A stretch of DNA of 64,000 bases from positions 1,922,001 through 1,986,000 of the forward strand of contig JAQQWL010000011.1 in the NCBI GenBank assembly GCA_038363925.1, written 5' to 3'. Below, piece after piece: positions 11,497-22,128 of this stretch; within the stretch, counting starts at the first letter, position 1, and every line of letters begins with the position of its first letter. Made by a program: the position numbers and the translations under genes. The notes beneath the pieces are model-generated. The model was not told the origin of the DNA and searched no databases. It saw only the letters and a list, made by a program, of their open reading frames with translations. Source of the DNA: Apiospora phragmitis (taxonomy: Eukaryota > Ascomycota > Sordariomycetes > Amphisphaeriales > Apiosporaceae).

Positions 11497-14400
11497 CTAG
11501 GTGTCGGTACCACCCATAATCTGGTCTACGGTACCCGAACCGTTATCCTCACGCTTCTGTGAGTTGTCCGTCATTTCGTTCTGTGGAGAAACTTCCTCAG
11601 TCTTGAAATTGGGCGCTTCAACGCTAGCAGAAGGATTGGATATGTTCGTAGCCCCATCGACAGCCTTGACCATAGGCTGTTCTGTGGCGACATGATCGGC
11701 ATTGGGACTATCATCGATGTCCATAGAGGTTGTGACGACGAGAGCTTGAGGCGCACTGTCGTTGCTCGAAACTTTCTGCTCCGTTTTCACGTCCTCGCCC
11801 TCGGAGGGTTCTGGAGTCACCTGAAGCCGAAACGCATCGTCGACGTTGGAAAGGGCGTGAATGATCTCGCGACGAGCAGCGTGTGAAGAAGCAGGCAGTT
11901 CTTGTAGTCAGTGACCATGCTGTCGACTGTATTATCGACTGTGCCACCCATATCTCTCTGATAGTTGTTGCACAGTCTATACAGGCTTTTCTGTACGCGT
12001 GTGGTGGCTTTCTCGTACATTTCCTTGTCGTTTTGCACGATATGGTCGTCAATGATCTGCTGCATTCGACCGAAACTACCGGCTCCTGTGGAATAGTGTT
12101 AGAACCATCGTAAATGGGTAACCCTGCTGGCTCACAACTTAGGAAACAGTACCTGACTCTTTTGCACTCTTGCCATACGCCAAGCTCATGGTTTCTTTAA
12201 TTTCGGGCGTAAAGTCGCGACTGGCTTCGCGCTGCCCTTGAAGAAGTTCGGAGCAATACGTCTCTTGAAGGTCTTTGATGCTTTGGGTATGAGCTTCAAG
12301 TAAGCATGTCGACACGATTGGCAGCAGCGGTCCCTCTGATACGCAGGCATAAGGCTTCGTGGAACCAATGCATGCGTTCCTGGATAGTGTGGCAGAACTG
12401 CTCCAATACCGAAGGAATCTCCTTGCTGAAGGCCAACTCCCAATTGGTTGCCAGTTTGCGCTTCAATGGTCTCGTTAGTTCTATGAGAGAGTCAACCCAA
12501 GTGCCTCCAGAGTCAATGATATCTGAACATGAAGGGTCTTGCCTTCGTTGAAATCAATCTCTCTGTCTCCTTTCTTGTAGTAGCCCCTGTGTCGCTACCG
12601 TTAGCATACCTAGGTTAAAGTGAAAAAATAATAGGGGGTGAGCTTACCCGCGCCGCATGAAAGCTTTATATGTCGAGTGAACATAGAGGCTGCGACCGTT
12701 ATCTTTCTTAGCCGAGACCCAGCTCTGGGTTATAGGACGCGCCTCCTTAGCAGATGTATTCACAGCCGTCTTGAACTTGTTGAACAAGTTTTTCTTCATG
12801 ATACTTTTCCGCTCCGAAGTGGTGTTGGCTGTGGTTTCCTTGAGGGCCTAGATAGTATTCGTTTAGCTCAGAATTCGACGACCAGGGATTGGGGACTTGC
12901 CTTTCTAAGATTCGCCAGGTCTTGATCAGGCAAACTAGTCTCGGCCTCCATCTGCTCCTCGGTGAGCGCGACCCCGATAGTTGTATCGCTGGCCCACAGT
13001 TGAAACGACTGCCAAACCTGAAGGGCATTGTTCAGGAACTTTTTGCAGTTCCTGGCACGACCGACATTGGTGGACTTCTTCGCATGCGCCAAGAGTTGCG
13101 GAATCTCAGTGTCCTCCAGAGTAGCGAAGCCGCTGTCTCCGGCTTGAGATCTACCCCGTCCACACTTCTTCTAATACTCGCGACTGCTTACGCAAAAGAC
13201 AGGCAAAAGGTTTGCCACGGCTTCGTAGTCCCGCAGGTCTTTGTCAGGGTTGTGGTCATATCCTTGGTCGTGCATAGCAGTCTCTTGGTCCAGACTGATC
13301 AAATCAATTATTAGTACATCAATGCACCTATACCATAATGATATTAAGGAAAATACTTACAGCTTGAGACCATGGACGAAGTCCTGCTGGATGGTAGTGC
13401 GTGAGTAGTCATTCCGCCGGCGAATACTATCAGCTCTCAGGCTGAGTTTCCGCTGCTCGAGATCCGCCTGCAAAGTATAGATTTGCTCCTCTAATTCATG
13501 GACTGTTCTTTTGTCTTCTTTGGCCTTCTGTGTAAGGGAGATTCGCTTGGCTACGAGGGAATCAATCGTCTCTCGGATTTGCGTAATTGTCAGGGCTGTC
13601 GATCATCTCTACCGCTAAAATCGAAGTCATCTGCAATATCTTCTTCATCGTCGTCGCTTTCGGGGAGTATGATACTAGGGCGTGTCATACGCCGCGGCCT
13701 TTGGAAGGCTGGGGCTGATCAATGTTTGACTTCCGTTTCCTTCCAGAGGTCGAAGGAGCATAAACAGGCTTGCCCTGAATTGCCTGTGTCTCGAGTCTAC
13801 ACCATAGCGTAGGCTGTTTGTCGACGTTCTTCCTCTCGGCCACCGCACTATAGTAGGAAGCTCCAACGTTCTTGATATCTACTTCTTTCGAAGCTAGAAT
13901 AGCATTGGTACTATTTTCGTTTGCCTCGCAGTCGGCAAGAGAGTCGCTCAGTTCAAGGCTATCGGCCATTTCCTCGACAGCAAGGCCGTCGGATTGACTG
14001 CAAATGAATGTGATATTGGTATAATTACCATCGTACTTCAGCTGCATCTTGAATGACTCTCCGAGGAGATGTCCGAGGAGATGCTGCGCGGCCTTGTTAT
14101 CCACAGCCCGTGAGATTGGAGCAACGATCCAGAGACTTGTACACTTTTGCATGTACTTTTCGGCAACGGTTCCGCGAGCAGCATTTGCATCATCGCATCC
14201 GGGCTATTCGCGATATCAGCAAGACAAAACAACGTCGTAAGAGGGAAGTTCAGGTACTTACCAAATCAACTAATACCACGTCAGTGGACAAGACATCCGC
14301 TTTTGTGTATATCCGGACGACTTTGGTAAGTGGCCACAATTCGGTCGGCTCATCGACTTTTGGGTCATTGACTTTTGCAGCTTTTCGTCGTCTTGCTGTG

Positions 14401-15325
14401 TCTTTGCTATCCATGTACGGCTTTATCTGTTTGTGCAGCTTCTGAGCACTGTCTGGCCTTGATTGTCAAGGTTGTGCCCAGAATGTCCCGTAGTGATTTG
14501 TCTTGGGCAAGCTTCTCTGCATTTTTCTTGACCAACATTCCATCGTCGATGTCCGGGTAGACAGACCGTATCTTAGCCATGGCAATACCAGCTTCGGTCT
14601 TCTTGTTAGAGGCGTCCTTGGGCACTGCCCCTTCTGTTCCGATGAGGTCAGAACAGAGGTGCTCCAGTTCCTTTTGCCATTATTCCAAGCTAATGAACTC
14701 TATCTCGGCTCTGTAGAGCTCATCCGGATTGTCCGAATCATTCCAGGCGATCTCAGTAACCGCGGCTGTGTAAGCTCGCATGCCGTTGGTCGGGAGAAGT
14801 CGTTCTTCCCCAAGTAGTGCGTTAATCAGGGAACTCTTGCCGGCCCCTGTCTCTCCTATAACGCCCGTGATTGTTCGTGCAGTGACAGGTCGCTGTAGAA
14901 GCTCTTCGATGATTCTGAGAACGCGTTCCGAATCCGAGTCATCGATAACCTTATTCAAAGGCGCCACGAGTTTTGCCAACTCCTGCTTCGCAAGCTGGCT
15001 CAGTAATTGTAGCTTCTGCGTATCCTCTTTTGCGAGGGCTCTGTGGACATTCTGAAATGAAGAGATCAACATCGGCTCGACTTTCTCTGACGGGGATAGC
15101 TTAGGATGGTTCTGGGAGACGTAGGCTCCTCCTTGACTTTTGGCTGTGGTGTGTATCCCCTCTCTTGGGTTGAGGAGTGGGTGACACTTTGGTATTGATA
15201 CGATCTGAAGCTGCATCAGATCGTGGCTCATGTGCGACTGAAGCCATAGGTGTGTTTTGAGACACAATGGTAGCAACTGCCTCACCTTGGCCGCCACCCG
15301 CGGTGGGGGAGCTGGAATCCGCCAT
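11497..15325 (-). pseudogene. Broken dynamin-like GTPase (nuclear GTPase SLIP-GC-like fungal family)
   Basis: Large P-loop GTPase of the fungal SLIP-GC-like group. ATG at 15325 (MADSSS); P-loop GETGAGKSS; switch/G3 DLPGCDD, formed across an intron with donor GTAAGT near 14270; then a coiled-coil stretch (TIDSLVAKRISLTQKAKEDK) and a C-terminal helical region ending at 11497. The G4 position reads FICSQSD rather than a clear (N/T)KxD. The frame is broken repeatedly: an in-frame TAA at 14680-14682 (LE*WQKEL), a frame change near 14439, another near 13700, another near 13593, an in-frame TAG at 13171-13173 (SREY*KK), and frame changes near 12543, 12301 and 11905. No GT-AG intron can explain these. 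Reading resumes in homologous sequence each time, so the decay looks recent. Some indels could be base-call errors (see findings); the two stops are harder to dismiss. Confidence 0.75.
12848..12900 (-). other. Probable GC-AG intron in the GTPase locus
   Basis: Splicing AAAG|GCAAGT to CTATCTAG|GCCCTC restores the frame from NLRK to ALKETTANTT. The donor matches the strict consensus of the rare GC-AG class. Length 53 bp, with a GCTAAAC branch-like sequence. Confidence 0.5.
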
Positions 15326-17419
15326 GGTATAAATCAAAGCGGCTCTAATAATGCTTGATAGGTTTGTTTCAATACCACAAGTTGGGTGTTGAAATTGAAA
15401 TACGGATGAGGTATGTTTGTGAATTGGTAAGGAAGGGGACGTAAAACTGTGAAGAATGAATACTAGACCTATTCCCAGTAAATCTGGAAGAGGTAAAGAG
15501 GGAGAAGTGAAGAGGATGAAGTGGCTCTGAGCCTCCGAAGAAGATACGTGCCAGGCAAGGCTTACCGATGACGGTCTCTAAACTCGATGATGCTTAACGG
15601 TAGAGAAGTCGATGGGCTGGACTTGGATCATTTGTCCGGTGGTAAGAGATAGATAGGTAGGTAAAGTAGTCGGAAGGTCAAAGGGATTCCCAATAACAGA
15701 AAGTAGAGAGAAGAGGATGATGAAGTAAAATACGTACCGCGATCAAGGCAGGTGCTAGAACATAAGAGAGGTAGCGACCAAGACCTGATCTGAAGTACTT
15801 ACTTATCCAAGAGGCTTTTAGGCTTGCCTTCCTGGAGAGCCAGTGAAGTAAGGATCCCCAGGGAAGAAGTTAGAGACGAGGTTACCGCCTGATGATGACG
15901 ATGGTTTCTGTGGTGTGAGATGCCAAGTGCCGGGTGTGTTGGAGGAAGAAAGTAAGCGGGCAGAATTTCTTATCTGGTAGACGAAAATCCTGAGTGACTC
16001 TCGATTCACCTGAATGGCTTGCTCAAGAGGTGATGTGTGTGCGTATGATGAGGGAGGGGGGAGAGTGGGTGTGGTGTGTATAAAAAGCGTTTGTGGTGAG
16101 TGCTCTTGGGTATGATGCGGATCAAAGCCCAGAACTTGCTTGAGAAGTACCAATGAAGGAGGTCTCAAGTGACTCCTGCATTCAGTGTTAGATATCAAAC
16201 CTGTTGTGTGCACCACAGAGACTAGTAGTCCTCGAAGTCACGATGCAGTGTTTTGGAGTTAGGGGTGGGGGAGGTCGATATTGTGCTGAGGTGTTCGTCA
16301 GTGAAGGTTGTTGTATTTACAGATTATGCAGAGGTAAGCTGAATTCGTATTGAACTCAATAAAAATGATCTTTTAGTTTGTTTTCAAAGACTCGTTCCAA
16401 TCATATTCGGAAGTTGCAGCAGCTGCTTTTGTGTCGGCGGTATATGCTCACACGGCGATATATGCCCACATATTGTTGACATTGTAGCTACCTCACTGTA
16501 AGCAAGAGCAGACCGGGTAGAAGTAACTCGCCAGAAATGACAATCTGGTGATTTCTGAAGAATCATTCGAACCATCCCTAGGGACTGCAATCGTTACCTT
16601 CATATCGGCGATATATGCCCACATATAGTATATATCGCCGATGTTGCAGCTACTTCACCTTGACCAGGAGACAATTGCGACAACCAAATAAAACCATCCC
16701 GCCCTCCCATGTTTGCATGCCATTTCACTTTGCAATTACCCTTTGTCGAGTCCAAAAGGTGCAGTTCTTCTTGGAAGTCCTACAACAATACCTGGTAGAA
16801 ACGCTTTGTCATACTCGAGATATCAGCAATACCTCCTATCGCCTGAAATTATGTATGCAAGGCAAGAGAAATACTTAAGTTGTAGCTTTAGAGCCAAACA
16901 GCCCCGGGTAAGGTCTGCATCGCTGGTTTCAAGTCGGGCATCCTTTGACAAGGTACTCGGAGCATATCTGTGTATCAGTTGGACTTGGCTGGCCATGCTC
17001 AGCGCAGGTTTAATACTCATACGGGTGGAGGGAACTGGAAATCCTTAGATAGCAAGTAGATGTTACCTGTCTAGGACTGTATTGAAGACTGAATCCAGAG
17101 TAAGTAGACCCTGTCATGAGTTGGTGAGAAAGGTTGGATGAGGCAATGGAGGTACTGAGGTAGGGGGGTTACCCCCTTGGATACATAGACCCACACTAGC
17201 TTCCACATTCAGCTAAGCGTACCTACTGACTGCTGCATGTGTACCTACCCTCAAGCGTACCTGGAGTCAAGTAAAGTAGTTGCCATCAACAGCTTCAGCT
17301 TCCGAATATTTCAAGATCACCATCAAGAGTCTAATACTCGACGTCAATATTCGAGGTCACTTGCGACAATCTGTCGTCGATATCGCCAACCCCCTAATCG
17401 CCGACCGACCTCGCGCAAG
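15326..17419. other. Gene-free divergent interval with short repeats
   Basis: Lies between the GTPase start (-) and the CFIm25 start (+). A 132-codon minus ORF (15818-16216) is rich in Ser, Pro and Thr and shows no family motif. The interval contains the 18-bp repeats described separately and several GGTAGGTA-type motifs. Confidence 0.45.
16435..16640. repeat. Three copies of an 18-bp element, one within an inverted repeat
   Basis: Copies of CGGCGATATATGCCCACA lie at 16435-16452 (two mismatches), 16453-16470 (directly adjacent) and 16606-16623. The third copy starts an 11-bp perfect inverted repeat, CGGCGATATAT at 16606-16616 and ATATATCGCCG at 16630-16640. After copies two and three the flanking bases are also similar (TTGTAGCTACCTCAC and TTGCAGCTACTTCAC), so a segment of roughly 45-55 bp was duplicated. 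Confidence 0.7.
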
Positions 17420-18299
<880 letters not shown>

Positions 18300-18900
18300 A
18301 AATGTGTGCAAGAATGCGCATATACGGACATTGGCCTGATGACATGACGATGGCAATCTCGCACTTTGTCGGCCATATCGACAAGGTTGGCTGGAGAACG
18401 GATTGTGGCCGTGTCTTATATAGGGGATGGTCAGATTGGCGACACTGCGATATTCAAACCAACAAAGTACTTTCAACGTCGAATTACTGGTCTTAGGCCA
18501 CTTCCATAATTCGAAGATCGACTTTCAAGATGGTTCTTGTTGCGCATTGGTAAGAAAAAACCAAGGTGAGGCATGGTTTTGGCCTACGATGAGTTGCTGA
18601 GACCGCAATTGGCAATTGATACCCAGCCGGAGCTAGTATCACGACGGTCGAGGCTTCTATAAACGTTGACTACTCTGAGCCAGAGGAAGGGGTTATCGCC
18701 GCTCCTGATAGAAAGTTTCCCAATGCATAGGGGAGACAAAGCGGTTTTACATGCGTACAATATTGCGCAATCAAAAGGGATTGAGAAACGTTTGGCGTTC
18801 CGGAACTATAGAGGGGGTTCATCTATGCAGCCCGACAGCGATGAATTGATACACTCCAGCTTTCTTTTACTATGCCATGTCTAACTTCTTCGCTGGTCTT
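18300..18900. other. Convergent intergenic interval
   Basis: 600 bp between the 3' ends of CFIm25 (+) and the YjbQ-like gene (-). No ORF of interest and no repeat seen. Confidence 0.5.
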
Positions 18901-19494
18901 TTATGCCTTCTCTCCTTGAATCGTAGCAACTACCCGTCTCGAGTGTTTGCTTGCGCGGAACTCGAGATACCAGATGCCCTGCCAGGTTCCCGTGGCCTGT
19001 AGATGATATGAGCTTCCCGGAATAGTAGTAGCATGCACACCAGGCAGGGATACTTACGAGCTTGCCGTCCTTGATTGGAATCGTTACACTTGCTCCAATT
19101 AGTGCGCTCTTGATGTGAGCCTGCGTACTGCCTGTCAGCCCCTTCGACCCTCCATTCCGATTGGTTTCACCTTCTCGCCTCCGGCATTGGACCAAGGAGA
19201 AGAATCACTCACCGGCATGTCGTCGGGCCCCTCAGCGCTGTGTCGGTACAGGTCCTGGCCCTTGGGGCCGGCCTCGGGCGCGATGCGGTCGAGCGCGTCG
19301 CTCATGTCGGCGCGGACGTCGTCGTCCCAATTCTCGTTGAGGCTGAGGGCGCAGCTCGTGTGCTGGACGAACAGGTTCAGCAGGCCGACCTTGTAGCCGC
19401 GCAGCTCGGGCAGGTTGTCCACGACGTGGTCCGTCACGAGGTAGGAGCCGCGCGAGCGCGGGGGCAGGTTGAACTGCTTTTGCGACCACGACAT
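18901..19494 (-). CDS. YjbQ/UPF0047 family protein
   Basis: Small conserved protein of the YjbQ family. Its E. coli member has weak thiamine phosphate synthase activity, but the eukaryotic role is unknown. Exons 19494-19213, 19120-19058 and 18996-18901 join in phase to 146 residues, the normal family length. Family motifs: LLNLFVQHTSCALSLNENWD, YRHSAEGPDDMPAHIKSALI, TIPIKDGKL and ATGTWQGIWYLEFR, ending RRVVATIQGEKA. Two introns (92 and 61 bp) have canonical ends. The frame stays open for 210 nt upstream to an ATG at 19704, which would add a hydrophobic leader of about 70 residues containing LLTISLLLLFLVGLF and a Pro run. I chose ATG 19494 (MSWSQKQFNL) because it matches the family start. Confidence 0.9.
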
Positions 19495-20087
19495 GGTGGG
19501 TGGTGGTGGTGGGGCAGCGGTGTTGGTGTTGGCGTTGGTCGCTATGGGTGATGAGGGCGGTGCGCGACTCAGGAGGTAGGAAATCGGGTAAAGCAGTATT
19601 GTGCCGGGCAGGGAGAGGAGGTAGTGGAAGAGGCTGGGGAAGAGGCCGACGAGGAAGAGTAGTAGGAGGCTGATGGTCAATAGGTGCTCAGTGGATGACG
19701 GCATAATCTTGTTGGTTTTTGGTGGTTTGCATTGGTGGGGTTGCTGGAGCGAGCTTCTTGAAGACTGGAGCTCTCTATACTTATGCATGGTTGGTTGGAA
19801 TGATAGGTGCACATTCCAGGGGTTGCATCACTCAACTCCGATCAAGTCTCGACGTGGTTTACAGGTTGATCGCCTGTCAGCAACGAAATCAATTCTGACT
19901 ATAAGACACAGTCCTTACTCGTCCTTCTTCTAACTTCAGCTGGCCGCCGAATAGTCTAAGGCTTTGTTTTGGGAGGGCAATTGTTATGTACAGGTCTATG
20001 GCATGGAGTCCATACGCCGGGGGTACTTTCTAGCATGAGAAGCCCTCGTTCTCAAGCCGTACGATGCTAAAGTGAAGCTCCTCTTGT
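19495..20087. other. Interval between the YjbQ-like gene and the NDUFS6-like gene
   Basis: Both neighbours are on the minus strand, so this holds the promoter or an N-terminal extension of the YjbQ-like gene (19495-19704) and the 3' region of the complex I gene. Nothing else recognised. Confidence 0.45.
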
Positions 20088-20782
20088 CTATGCAAGCGGA
20101 TACGACGTCTCGGGGAGTGACTCCAGGTGTTTCCGGTTATGCTCATGAGCCTATTTGAATGGTTTGGTTAGCTTTATCAAACGATGCCAAGGCCTCCCTG
20201 AGCCCAGGAGGTTCGCCCAACAGTATAAACCTACAAATGGCAGTCCACAGTATCCGCAAGGGGTGATCTCGGGCTTGTCGACGTTGATGAAGACGCGGGG
20301 GTGTCCCGCGGGCCCGCCGCCGCCATCGCAGGCCACCACACGGTCATGGGTCCAGCGAACGGGTTGCTTGTGAATCAGCTCGATCGCTGCTTTGGATTGA
20401 GGCTGCGCACGCACACACGTTAGCAACTCTATCGTTCGGTTCGAAATGCTGGGTCCCGAAAGCCTTGTCGTCGTACCTGGAGGTCAAAGTCCGTCTGCTC
20501 GAAACGGGGGCCGACCATGGCCTTCGCTCTCACCCGCTGGCTCCGCGACCAGATCTCCTTCCGGTTCGGTGCCTGCATCAAACCCCGCTCTTCGTTCTCG
20601 ATCAGGCCGGTTGATTCCTCCTCGCTCTTCGCCTCCGGGGTCGTCTCGGCCTTCTTCTCCAGGATGGCCGTCTTGGCGTCGTTTACCAGCCGTCGGGACG
20701 AGGTCGACAGGGCGGCACGCTGGACCACCGAGGCGCGCTGCGGCAGCTGCAGCGCCGTCCTCACTGCGAGGCGTGGCAGCAT
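20088..20782 (-). CDS. NADH:ubiquinone oxidoreductase NDUFS6-type zinc-binding subunit
   Basis: Accessory zinc subunit of mitochondrial complex I (human NDUFS6, 13 kDa A). Exons 20782-20477, 20402-20235 and 20150-20088 give 178 residues. The N-terminus [20 protein letters not shown] is a typical mitochondrial presequence. The zinc site is in the conserved C-terminal block: [19 protein letters not shown], then CGYCGLPF. The second intron (84 bp, TTT|GTAGGT ... AATAG|GCTCAT) joins GLPF to [10 protein letters not shown], which is diagnostic for the family. The first intron (74 bp) separates the variable N-terminal half from the zinc domain. It shares a promoter region of about 490 bp with the divergent Mpp6 gene. 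Very secure. Confidence 0.93.
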
Positions 20783-21268
20783 GATGATCGTCGTGGTGTT
20801 TCTTCGGTATGCCAATTGGCTCGGTCTGGGCGAGTTTGGCCGGTCAATTGCCGTCGTTCGTCGTCGGATCAATAGGAATTGCTGCGAGGTCAATTCGATA
20901 TTGCCGAAGCCGTCGAGCAATGGAAGCTCAGCCGGGGTGTCCGTGCTCCCTGAAAACCGAGATCCATAATTTAGATACGTACTGTAAGCGTAAACATTAT
21001 TCCCCGCCGTTGAATTTTTGGAAAGCTGCAGCAATCCTACCCTTCCTAGGTAATCATCGCCCAAGGGCATCACCGTGATAAACACTGCTTGTGAAGCTTG
21101 AGCGCAAACGCTCAACACGAAATTTTGATTTTTCACCAGTCGATATTGCATCAGGAAATCCACAGGAAACACGACCGCATTTATCACATGTGAAACACCC
21201 TTACGCAAGCAACAATAATTAACAATCGGGTCGCATTCCCCAGGTTTGCTCAGCTACACATCAACATC
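20783..21268. promoter_or_regulatory. Shared divergent promoter region (NDUFS6-like / Mpp6-like)
   Basis: 486 bp between two divergent ATGs, without another gene. I recognise no specific element. Shared control of the two genes is only a possibility. Confidence 0.4.
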
Positions 21269-22128
21269 ATGGCCGCGCCTACTCCCCCGAAGGCCATGTC
21301 TTCCCGTCTCCTGACGATGAAGTTCATGCAAAGAGCAGCTGCTTCTGCGCCAACAACACCCACGGCAAGCCCAAAAAGCGAGGAGCAGTCGTCAAAACGG
21401 CGCAAGGTGTCCCATGAATCTACCGCCACTGCACCCGTTGATCTTATGGTGAATCAGCAGGCGGTCCAAGCGGCTATAGATGAAGGGGAGAAGAAGCGCG
21501 AAGAAGCCATTGTAAAGCACGCGGCAGAACTTGGAGATGCTCGATGGGTACTAGATATCCCCGACAGCCCTTTCAACTCACTGTATCAGGTGAAAAAGCC
21601 TCTTAATGTGGTCCAGGTTGGCTATGCGCAAATTGATTCCCCAGATGCTACGGAGAATGATACCGATTCACTTGGTGACTCACTTGAGAAAGGTCATTTG
21701 TTCCGGCGCTACAACATGGACAAGAAAAAGGTATGTCTGATTGCGCCCTGAAGTCGCAAAAATGCTCTTCCATACTTACGTATATATAGGCCCCAACCGC
21801 ATCTAGTAACTCCAATGCAAGCTCTGACGACGATGACGACGACGAAGATTCTGCATCCGATGCTGATTCTTCAGAAGACGAGGGCGCAGGCCGCAAATCC
21901 TACGGTGGCCAAAAATCCCCTTCCACGCCAAGACCCGAAATACCAAGCAAACGGAGTGCAGAGAGAGAGAAAGCGAGAGAACTAGCAGGGAAAAGACGCA
22001 AGAAGGAAGTTAAGCTGAACTCGGCAAAACCTAGACCAGGTGGTGCCAGCCTCACCTCGATATCTTCCGGTGGTGGAATCTCTTCAGGTTCTCGACAAGG
22101 GCAGTCTGGGCCTAACAAGCGACGCTGA
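21269..22128 (+). CDS. Mpp6-like nuclear exosome cofactor (MPHOSPH6 family)
   Basis: Mpp6/MPHOSPH6 proteins bind the nuclear RNA exosome and help recruit the Mtr4 helicase for rRNA maturation and RNA surveillance. Exons 21269-21730 and 21790-22128 (59-bp intron, GTATGT...TATAG) give 266 residues. The family hallmark is the N-terminal MSSRLLTMKFMQRA, followed by a basic KRRKVSHE patch. A central segment has RWVLDIPD and GHLFRRYNMDKKK. The second exon starts with a poly-Asp/Ser acidic stretch, then a very basic region (KREREKARELAGKRRKK-like) and a Gly/Ser-rich RNA-binding-type tail ending PNKRR. It is longer than yeast Mpp6 (186 residues), as is usual in filamentous fungi. The call rests mainly on the N-terminal motif and composition. 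Confidence 0.8.

Noticed and set aside
15818..16216. 132-codon minus-strand ORF upstream of the GTPase
   Set aside because: Ser/Thr/Pro-rich low-complexity translation without motif. It could be leader sequence but there is no support.
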